From contig JBJTMY010000065.1 in assembly GCA_046073825.1 (NCBI GenBank), positions 1 through 5,228 of the forward strand: 5,228 bases of DNA. Reading direction: 5' to 3'. This document shows, piece after piece, positions 1 through 5,228 of this stretch (its first letter is position 1; each line of letters starts with the position of its first letter). The position numbers were made by a program, and so were the translations under genes. The DNA comes from CAINEC01 sp046073825 (lineage in GTDB: Bacteria > Bacteroidota > Bacteroidia > AKYH767-A > OLB10). Under the pieces are notes generated by a model. That model did no database searches. It was not told the DNA's origin and was given only the letters and a program-made list of their open reading frames with translations.

Positions 1-22
1 CCCAGTGACAAAAAATGTCCGA

Positions 23-56
23 GGATAAAATTTGTCAGATGCTGGATAAAGTTTGT
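23..56 (+). repeat. Short direct repeat, 21-bp spacing
   Basis: GGATAAAATTTGT (23-35) recurs as GGATAAAGTTTGT (44-56), 12 of 13 bases identical and exactly 21 bp apart, about two helical turns. The position, roughly 50-85 bp upstream of the promoter candidate, would suit a regulator binding site. It could equally be chance in A/T-rich DNA or part of an unseen upstream gene. Confidence 0.35.
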
Positions 57-107
57 AACTGCCAGAATTTATAGCCAACTCGAATAGAAAAATTGGCGAA
101 AGGAATA

Positions 108-139
108 TTTGCGTTGGGGAATGATCGATAATTTCTTTG
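108..139 (+). promoter_or_regulatory. Candidate Bacteroidota-type promoter for the adhesin gene
   Basis: TTTG at 108-111 is followed, after 20 bases, by TTTCTTTG at 132-139. The Bacteroidota primary sigma factor recognises TTTG near -33 and TAnnTTTG near -7, so the upstream element is exact and the downstream one matches five of six fixed positions (T instead of A at the second). Transcription would start near 146, giving a leader of about 40 bases before ATG 186. In AT-rich DNA such matches also arise by chance, so this is a suggestion only. Confidence 0.3.
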
Positions 140-185
140 CATTTCATTAAAAAATTAAAATGAACAATGTAAAAAATTAACGTTT

Positions 186-362
186 ATGGCAAAACAAATT
201 CAATTATCTAGAAACTGGATAAATTATTCAGTGGAGAAAAGGAGCAAAGCGCTCAAATTACTCAACGATTTTGGACTGTTCAGAAGAACACCATTATCAA
301 CTTCGTTTAAAGGCTTGTATGTAAGCATCTTATTTCTTTTAGTGAGTATTGCTTCGTTTGGG
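186..362 (+). other. Signal peptide with long N-terminal extension
   Basis: Residues 44-56 form the hydrophobic core (LYVSILFLLVSIA), followed by SFG|Q, a cleavage context very common in Bacteroidota exported proteins, predicting a mature start at Gln60. In front lies an unusually long, basic 43-residue region rich in Lys and Arg (KRSK, RR). No internal ATG would give a shorter version; a TTG at 315 (residue 44) and a GTG at 231 (residue 16) are the only in-frame alternatives noticed, and the TTG would leave no basic residues before the core. The peptide would direct Sec export to the periplasm, from where T9SS could move the protein outside. Confidence 0.85.
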
Positions 363-629
363 CAGGTAACAACCAATGGTGGTTCCGGGTTGCAAACTAC
401 GTATTCGTCTTTGGCTGATGCAATTACTGCATTAAATGCCGCTACCATCTCTTCGCCTGTAGAAATTAAATTAAATGCGAATCAGACTGCACCTTCTACA
501 GGGTTTGTTATTACAGCTTCAGGAACTTCAACTAATACTATCACATTGATTGGTAATGGTAATACAGTTACTGCTGGCACAGGATATTCAGCCGGTTCTT
601 ATACAGATGGAATATTCAAACTGATTTGA
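186..629 (+). CDS. N-terminal fragment: signal peptide and start of beta-helix, ends at TGA
   Basis: As written, translation from ATG 186 gives 147 residues ending at the TGA. After the signal peptide, residues 60-147 match the usual opening of Bacteroidota beta-helix proteins: a YSSLADAITALNAA segment, an SSPVEIKLNAN strand, then NTITLIGNGNTV. The chain stops within the phrase DGIFKLI, just before a strand that continues in the same frame after the stop. A product of this length would be exported as an unfolded stub with at most the first beta-helix turns, so it is unlikely to work alone. The upstream sequence TTAACGTTT shows no Shine-Dalgarno motif, as is normal for this phylum. Confidence 0.75.
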   Translation: MAKQIQLSRNWINYSVEKRSKALKLLNDFGLFRRTPLSTSFKGLYVSILFLLVSIASFGQVTTNGGSGLQTTYSSLADAITALNAATISSPVEIKLNANQTAPSTGFVITASGTSTNTITLIGNGNTVTAGTGYSAGSYTDGIFKLI

Positions 630-2750
630 GCGGATTGGATAACAATAAAAGGATTTGTACTGCAAGAAAATGCAGCCAATACCGATATAGGAACAACTAC
701 TAATACCATGACAGAATGGGGTATAGCCCTTTTATACGCTAGCACCACCAACGGTGCTAAAAATTGTACAATACAGAATAATACCATTACCATGTCTGGA
801 ACTTACCCAAATGCATTTGGTATCTATTCTAATTCTGTGCATTCTGCAACTACTGTAGGAACGTTGGCTAGTGCCTCAGGAGCAGATGGAGCTAACCATG
901 GTTTAAAAATATACGGGAATACCATTAATAGTGCATTGCGTTCAATTGTCGTAATTGGGCCAACCGCAGCAGCAGATGTTCTTACAGGACTCGATATTGG
1001 CGGTACAAGTGCTGCAACTGGAAATACACTTGTGAATTTTGGTGGAGTTGGTGTTAGTACAACATTTAGCAATGTGCCAAGTGCTTCCGGATTCGGAATA
1101 TTTTTAAAGAATTGTTCTGGTGCTAATGTTAATTTCAATACATTAACAAGTACTGATGGACTCACTTCTTATACAACAGGTTCGGAATTGTACGGAATAT
1201 TATTTTGGGCTGCAAGTTCAACAGCGGCAGGATCCTACATCACATCCATTTCTAACAATTGTCTTGATTTGAGAACCGGAGCAGTTGCAAATGGTATTTA
1301 TGGAATTTATGTTTCACCTGGGGCAGCATCAAATGCTTCAACGCTAAATATCAATTGTAATCGATTTACTCGATTAAATCATAATATTGCTAATCCCTCA
1401 GGTGCTCAAACGGTTATCAATACAGCTTGTGCTGCGTTAAATTCTACCATTAATGGAAATATTTTCGATAACCTAACTGTAACTGCCAGCAGCAATAACT
1501 TCACTTTTATCAGTGCCGATTATATCATTCCTGCAACAGGTACAAAATCAGTAAACAACAATAGTATTAAAACAGGGTTTGCAAGAATAGGTAATGGAGG
1601 AAGTGTTCGATTATATTATGACAAAGCGCTTAGTACAATTGGAACAACGCAAGAAAATATCAATAATAACTTTTCAAACATCAATGTATCTTTCATTTCA
1701 GGTGCTTATATGAGGGGTTGGGAAAATGCAAGTAGCGGAACAAAAAACATTACTGGTAATAAATTCCAAGTCTGGACATTAAATGGTGGTGCAGGATCAT
1801 ATTGCATTTGGAATGTTGCGGCCAATACAGGAACTGCTGCGACAACAATAAGTGCCAATATTATTTCCAATATCGATGTTACTGCAGGATTTACAGCAAT
1901 TTATAATGGATCCAGTGCTACTGGTTCGCAAACAATAAATGTGAAAGGCAACACTATTTATGCCCTAAAACTAACGTCTGCAGCATCAACTTATCTGAAT
2001 GGAATGTGGATAACCAATACTGGAATTACATCAGCGGTTATTGAAAAAAACAATATATATAATTTAGAATATGTTTTCTCTGGCGCTGGAATAAATGAAG
2101 GCGGTCCTGTAAGAGGAATCGTGACTGGAAGTGGAACGGATATGACTATTAAAAATAATTTTGTAGGTGACCTTAGGGCACCCTATCATAATTATTTATA
2201 TGCTTCTGTTGCAGGATTGGATATCGGTGCAACTGGAACAAGGAAAGTGTATTATAACACCGTTTATTTAAATGCAAGTTCAACTAATCCTACCAGCTTT
2301 TCATCAGCAGCTCTAATAACAAATACAAGTACTGCTTCCTTAATATTGCGAAACAACCTATTTGTTAATCTTTCTACAGCTAATGGAACAGGACTAACAA
2401 TGGCTATTCAAAGTTTAGGAGTTGGGTTGTTGGGATACGATGCAAGCTCAAATAACAACTTGTTATATGCAGGAACTCCCTCCGCTTCAAAAGTTATTTA
2501 TAGTGATGGAACTAATGCAGATCAAACTTTAGCTGCTTTCCGAACAAGATTAGCCGATACAAGAGACAATGCTTCAATAACTATTAACCCAACGTTTTTA
2601 AGTACCACTTCAGGAAATTTAAACTATCTGCACATAGACCCTACCGTTACATCATCGATTAATTCAGGTGGTGTAGCCATAACTGGTTTGACAGATGATT
2701 TTGATGGAGATACACGATCTGCTACACCTGATATTGGAGCGGATGAATTC
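393..2750 (+). other. Right-handed parallel beta-helix region ending in PDIGADEF
   Basis: Residues about 70-855 consist of short strands at irregular intervals, each with an Asn-rich turn: CTIQNNTITM, LKIYGNTINS, LNINCNRFTRL, STINGNIFDNL, KSVNNNSIKT, ENINNNFSNI, KNITGNKFQV, TISANIISNI, INVKGNTIYA, VIEKNNIYNL, MTIKNNFVGD, RKVYYNTVYL and LILRNNLFVN. Each is one rung, and the repeated Asn at the turn is the classic asparagine ladder. The region closes with a segment around AFRTRLADTRDNAS and the end motif TDDFDGDTRSATPDIGADEF (2691-2750), typical of Bacteroidota proteins called right-handed beta-helix or choice-of-anchor Q proteins. Similar folds bind or cut polysaccharides, but I see no conserved acidic or basic catalytic cluster, so a binding or stalk role is more likely. 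The internal TGA falls near the start of this region. Confidence 0.85.
627..629 (+). other. In-frame TGA stop at codon 148, expected glycine
   Basis: The codons read ATT TGA GCG GAT TGG. In related beta-helix proteins this strand reads roughly D-G-I-F-K-(I/L)-(I/V)-G-(A/G)-D-(W/Y)-I-T-I, so the stop sits at the Gly. One G-to-T change turns GGA into TGA. No frame shift is involved, because both flanks are in the same frame with no missing residue. Glycine elsewhere in the gene is encoded by GGA, GGT, GGC and GGG, and TGA occurs nowhere else in frame, so a changed genetic code is not supported. The following base is G, not the C that favours UGA readthrough. Confidence 0.9.
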
Positions 2751-5228
2751 ACTCCAGTGGGTACACCTTGTACAGCGCCAGTAGTTTCTATTACTACAAG
2801 TGGATCTACTACTATATGTAAATGTACTTCCATTACGCTTACAGCAACAGGGGGAGCAACTTATCGCTGGAATACAGGAGAAACAGCATCTTCAATCGCA
2901 GTATCCAATGCCGGGGTTTATACTGTAACCGCTACAAATGCTAGTGGGTGTAAGGCAGAAGCTACCCAAACAATTACCCTTGCAGCCCCCGACATTGTTG
3001 TTCAAAAAGTAACAGCTAGTCCAAGCTATACTTGGAATTTGACTGGACAGACCTACACAGAGGCCGGACGATATCAGTATGAATCTAATTGTGCAATTAC
3101 TATTTTAGAACTTACAATTGGATTGCAAATTCTTCCATGGTATGTTGATGCAGATGGTGATGGATTTGTCGGCGAAGTTGTATATCAAACTACTCGACCA
3201 ACAGGTGGATATTTATCTTCTGAGTTATCAGCAGCCAATAAGCAATTAGGCGATTGCAATGATAGTTTAGTAACGATCAATCCGGCGGCAACAGAAATTT
3301 GTTTTAATGGAATTGACGAAGATTGTGATGGCTCAATTGACGAGGGGGCGGTAATAAATACGAACGCTGTATCGTCATGTGATTCGTACACATGGGGTGT
3401 GAATGGTACTACTTATACTCAAAGCGGAAGTTACAGCAATATAAGTGGTTGTACGAAGGAAATTCTAAATCTTACTATTACTACTTCTTCAGTTAACTCT
3501 ACAAATCAAACTGCAGCTGGTTCGTACACATGGACTACAAACGGGCAAACTTATACTCAATCTGGAACATATTCAACGGTGAATGGTTGTACAACTGAAA
3601 TTTTGAATTTGACAATTACTACTGGTTGTGTGCAAACGTCTCAGCCTAGTATCAACTGCTATGAAACTGCCACTTGGAATAGTTCAACGTGTCAGTGGGA
3701 CATAATAGGAACACAGCCGGTTCAGCCAACATTAGCATGTTACGAGACCGCTACATTTAACGATAGTACATGTCAATGGGATGTGACTGGTTCTCCCAAT
3801 ACTCCAGACACTACTACCGTTTCTACTTGCAGTAGTTACACATGGGCTATCAACGGATCAGTTTATACTTCGAGTGGTACATATACTTATACTCTCGCTT
3901 GTCAAGAACATCTTCTTAACCTAATTATTACCCCATCAACAAGTAATACAAGCACTGCATCTGCATGTGATAGTTATACTTGGAGTGTAAATGGACAAAC
4001 CTATACACAAAGCGGATCTTATAGCAGTGTAAATGGATGCCATACTGAAATACTAAGCTTAACAATCACTCCTTCTACAAGTAATACAAGCACTGCATCA
4101 GCATGTGATAGTTATACTTGGAGTGTGAATGGACAGACCTACACGCAAAGCGGAACTTATAGCAGTGTAAACGGTTGCCATACAGAAATCTTAAGCTTAA
4201 CAATTACATCTTCTTCAAGCAATACAACCACAGATTCTGCATGTGATAATTATACATGGAGTGTAGATGGACAAACCTATACGCAAAGCGGAACTTATAG
4301 CAGTGTAAACGGTTGTCATACAGAAATCTTAAGCTTAACAATTACGCCTTCAACAAGTAATACAAGCACAGAAACAACATGTGATAGTTATACATGGAGT
4401 GTGAATGGACAGACCTATACGCAAAGTGGAACTTATAGCAGTGTAAACGGTTGCCATACAGAAATCTTAAGCTTAACAATTACACCTTCAACAAGCAATA
4501 CAACCACAGAAACAACATGTGATAGTTATACATGGAGTGTAGATGGACAAACATACACGCAAAGCGGAACTTATAGCAGTGTAAACGGTTGTCATACAGA
4601 AATCTTAAGCTTAACAATTACACCTTCAACAAGCAATACAACCACCGCTTCTGCATGTGACAGTTATACTTGGAGTGTGAATGGACAAACCTATACGCAA
4701 AGTGGTACATATAGCAGCGTAAATGGTTGCCATACCGAAATACTAAGCTTAACGATTACTCCTTCTACAAGTAATACAAGCACTGCATCTGCATGTGATA
4801 GTTATACCTGGAGTGTAAATGGACAAACCTATACACAAAGCGGATCTTATAGCAGTGTAAATGGATGCCATACTGAAAATTTAAGCTTAACGATTATCAC
4901 TTCAACAAGTAATACAACTAATGCATCTGCATGTGATAGTTATACCTGGAGTGTAAATAGTCAAACCTATACACAAAGCGGAACTTATAGTAGTGTAAAT
5001 GGATGTCATACAGAACTTTTACATCTAACGATTAACTTGTCTCCTACAGTTGCCGTATCGCCAATTAGTGGTATTGAGACTTGTGCTAATCCTTCAATTA
5101 CAATTACGGGCTCAGGTGCGACTTCATATAGTTGGAGTAATGGAGGTACTGGTTCTGCAATTACTGTTTCTAATGCAGCTGCATATACCGTAATAGGTAC
5201 GGATGCTAACGGGTGTACTGCAATTGCT
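630..5228 (+). CDS. Main body of adhesin-like protein after the TGA, open at right edge
   Basis: From the codon after the TGA, 1533 codons run to the window edge with no stop. Such a length in AT-rich DNA means the sequence has been kept under coding constraint until very recently. It carries most of the beta-helix, both Ig/PKD-like domains, the metal-binding module and all repeats. The first in-frame ATG is at 708-710; there is no GTG or TTG before it. A protein starting there would lack a signal peptide and the first beta-helix rungs, so independent export or function is unlikely. It is best read as the continuation of the gene starting at 186. The C-terminus, where a T9SS sorting domain would be expected, is not in the window. 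Confidence 0.85.
2769..2981 (+). other. Ig/PKD-like domain 1
   Basis: Residues 862-932 form a compact beta-sandwich-type module. A strand with SITLTATGGATYRW is followed by NTGETASSIAV, then NAGVYTVTATNASGC and a closing ATQTITL strand. The pattern Y-x-W-N-T-G...G-x-Y-T-V-x-x-x-N-x-x-G-C is the common Ig-like or PKD-like module in Bacteroidota surface proteins, where it acts as a spacer or binding unit. Cysteines at CTAP, CKC and SGC could form disulfides. It directly follows the beta-helix end motif and matches the second copy at 5040-5228. Confidence 0.85.
3018..3119 (+). repeat. Tandem repeat copy 1, degenerate and isolated
   Basis: Residues 945-978 match the 34-residue repeat core: SPSYTWNLTGQTYTEAGRY...NCAITILELTI against CDSYTWSVNGQTYTQSGTY...GCHTEILSLTI. 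The first Cys of the core is Ser here; the second Cys is kept. It is separated from copy 2 by the MopE-like module, so it is either an ancestral copy split off by an insertion or an independent arrival. Confidence 0.8.
3138..3350 (+). other. MopE-like putative metal-binding module
   Basis: Residues 985-1055 read WYVDADGDGFVGE near the start, then GDCNDSLVTINPAATEIC, then NGIDEDCDGSIDEG. This is the pattern of the MopE-type module (Pfam Cu-binding_MopE; often named 'putative metal-binding motif-containing'). Two segments, D988-A-D-G-D-G-F-V-G-E997 and D1044-E-D-C-D-G-S-I-D-E1053, share DxDxDGxxxE, like the calcium loops of thrombospondin type 3 repeats. DCND (1023-1026) lies between them. Calcium binding that stiffens the stalk is the likelier role; the copper link comes from the family name only. 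It is inserted between repeat copies 1 and 2. Confidence 0.85.
3378..3617 (+). repeat. Tandem repeat copies 2 and 3
   Basis: Copy 2 (3378-3515, residues 1065-1110) begins CDSYTWGVNGTTYTQSGSY and ends with the GC-TKEILNLTI strand plus a linker. Copy 3 (core 3516-3617, residues 1111-1144) starts exactly 138 bp later as AGSYTWTTNGQTYTQSGTY. In copy 3 the first Cys is replaced by Ala while the second (NGC) is kept, so its usual Cys pair cannot form. Both use LNLTI where the main array uses LSLTI, so they are an older, diverged subgroup. Confidence 0.85.
3627..3797 (+). repeat. Two CYETAT modules, 27-residue period
   Basis: CYETATWNSSTCQWDIIGTQ (from 3657) recurs as CYETATFNDSTCQWDVTGSP (from 3738), 81 bp apart, preceded by a CVQTSQPSIN lead-in and joined by PVQPTLA. 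This Cys-Tyr-Glu-Thr-Ala-Thr...Cys-Gln-Trp-Asp module is familiar from large Bacteroidota surface proteins, but I know no established function. Each copy has two Cys about 11 residues apart, suited to a small disulfide loop. They interrupt the 138-bp repeat register between copies 3 and 4. Confidence 0.8.
3828..5033 (+). repeat. Nine-copy tandem array, exact 138-bp (46-residue) period
   Basis: Copies start at 3828, 3966, 4104, 4242, 4380, 4518, 4656, 4794 and 4932, every step exactly 138 bp and in frame. Each has a 34-residue core, CDSYTWSVNGQTYTQSGTYS...NGCHTEILSLTI, and a 12-residue Ser/Thr-rich linker such as TPSTSNTSTASA. The core is rich in Tyr, Thr and Trp, with Cys at positions 1 and 25, consistent with a small disulfide-bearing beta module. 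It belongs to the CDSYTWNG-type repeats common in Bacteroidota surface proteins. The first copy (3828) is diverged (CSSYTWAINGSVYTSSGTY). The last (4932) has NSQ for NGQ and LHL for LSL, then runs into other sequence after 5033. The seven copies from 3966 each carry a HindIII site (AAGCTT) at the same place. The linker at 4233 contains Asp-Ser-Ala, which fits the Bacteroidota O-glycosylation motif. Confidence 0.95.
5040..5228 (+). other. Ig/PKD-like domain 2, cut by window edge
   Basis: Residues about 1619-1681 follow the repeat array. They read SPTVAVSPISGIETC, then SITITGSGATSYSWSNGG, SAITVSNAAAYTV and GTDANGC. The order of strands and the S-W-S-N-G...Y-T-V...N-G-C pattern match domain 1 (2769-2981). 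It ends at the window edge just before the expected last strand, and the gene clearly continues. Confidence 0.8.

Larger units (their letters stand above)
1..185. other. Upstream region, no confident gene
   Basis: No gene can be supported here. Plus frame 1 is open from the left edge to a TAG at 85-87, so a tail of an upstream gene cannot be excluded, but the 28 residues match nothing I recognise. On the minus strand a frame runs from an ATG at 147-145 to the left edge (49 codons) with no stop. It would be divergent to the adhesin gene, but its translation resembles no family known to me, and a chance opening of that length is plausible. The last 45 bases are very A/T-rich and hold AAAAAATTAA twice (149-158 and 171-180). 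This is typical of the unstructured A-rich leaders that replace Shine-Dalgarno sequences in Bacteroidota. Confidence 0.6.
186..5228 (+). pseudogene. Giant modular secreted adhesin-like gene, interrupted by one in-frame TGA, 3' end outside window
   Basis: This entry spans the whole gene as it would read without the stop: 1681 codons in one frame, still open at the right edge. The only stop is TGA at 627-629. The order of parts is signal peptide, parallel beta-helix, Ig/PKD-like domain, CDSYTW-type repeats broken up by a MopE-like module and two CYETAT modules, then a second Ig/PKD-like domain. The family is the large surface or secreted proteins of Bacteroidota, thought to act in adhesion or as surface filaments. 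Many end in a T9SS sorting domain, which would be downstream here. No catalytic site is recognisable. ATG 186 is chosen because an in-frame TAA lies just upstream and no other ATG precedes the signal peptide. It is labelled a pseudogene because of the stop, but a sequencing error would make it intact. The domain reading is firm; the biological role is inferred. Confidence 0.8.

Noticed and set aside
15..74. Small plus-strand frame of 19 codons with three Cys (MSEDKICQML...)
   Set aside because: It is too short to tell from chance, has no clear start signal, and owes its apparent internal repeat to the 13-bp direct repeat.
160..180. Six-codon leader frame (ATG 160 to TAA 180) just before the main start
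   Set aside because: It is tiny, in A/T-rich sequence, with nothing such as regulatory codons or a hairpin to suggest attenuation.
627..629. Alternative genetic code with TGA read as glycine (as in Absconditabacteria and Gracilibacteria)
   Set aside because: Glycine is common in this gene and always encoded by GGN. A single TGA among them does not fit a recoded genome, and the module content is that of Bacteroidota.
224..793. Minus-strand frames at 224-448 and 599-793
   Set aside because: They are antisense to the signal peptide and early beta-helix, with no start context or family resemblance.
824..1165. Minus-strand open frame of 113 codons opposite the beta-helix
   Set aside because: It is antisense to a region with clear beta-helix rungs. 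Its Pro/Val-rich composition is what the reverse of Gly/Asn/Thr codons gives, and it has no recognisable domain.
393..2750. Beta-helix region as a polysaccharide lyase enzyme
   Set aside because: The fold is shared with pectate lyases, but no conserved catalytic or calcium-binding cluster could be picked out, and the end motif marks the non-enzymatic surface-protein type.
2624..3391. Minus-strand frames at 2624-2833 and 3185-3391
   Set aside because: They lie opposite the PDIGADEF, Ig-like and MopE-like coding segments, whose plus-strand motifs are unmistakable.
3828..5033. Regularly spaced repeats as a CRISPR array
   Set aside because: The 138-bp unit is in frame, encodes a conserved protein module throughout, and has no unique spacers; the linkers also repeat.

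Overview
The window holds the 5' part of one very long gene on the plus strand. It encodes a modular, secreted, adhesin-like surface protein of a kind typical of Bacteroidota. The lineage is inferred from several things: AT-rich DNA, an A-rich leader with no Shine-Dalgarno sequence, a signal peptide ending in ASFG|Q, a parallel beta-helix region ending in PDIGADEF, PKD/Ig-like modules of the GVYTVTATNASGC type, and Cys-Asp-Ser-Tyr-Thr-Trp tandem repeats. Proteins with this architecture in Flavobacteriia, Chitinophagia and relatives usually leave the cell by the type IX secretion system (T9SS). The sorting domain expected at the C-terminus would lie beyond the right edge, so T9SS export is inferred.

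Layout: 1-185 is upstream DNA with a weak Bacteroidota-type promoter candidate and a short direct repeat. The reading frame opens at ATG 186 and stays in one frame to the last base (1681 codons), with one interruption: an in-frame TGA at 627-629. Numbering through the TGA (codon 148), the order is signal peptide (1-59), right-handed beta-helix (about 70-855), Ig/PKD-like domain (862-932), a degenerate copy of the tandem repeat (945-978), a MopE-like metal-binding module (985-1055), two further repeats (1065-1144), two 27-residue CYETAT modules (1158-1204), nine repeats in exact 138-bp register (1215-1616), and the start of a second Ig/PKD-like domain (about 1619-1681), cut by the window edge.

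The TGA sits where a glycine is expected, and both flanks belong to the same beta-helix motif in the same frame. It therefore looks like a single GGA-to-TGA change, either a real nonsense mutation or a base-call error. If real, the cell makes only a 147-residue stub and the rest, lacking a signal peptide, would not be exported.

The most informative structure is the repeat array. Its copies share silent variants in a pattern showing dimeric (276-bp) units and a long-range block copy, which indicates recent internal duplication or gene conversion. No RNA gene, mobile element, CRISPR array or terminator is visible, and nothing here points to a wholly new system.
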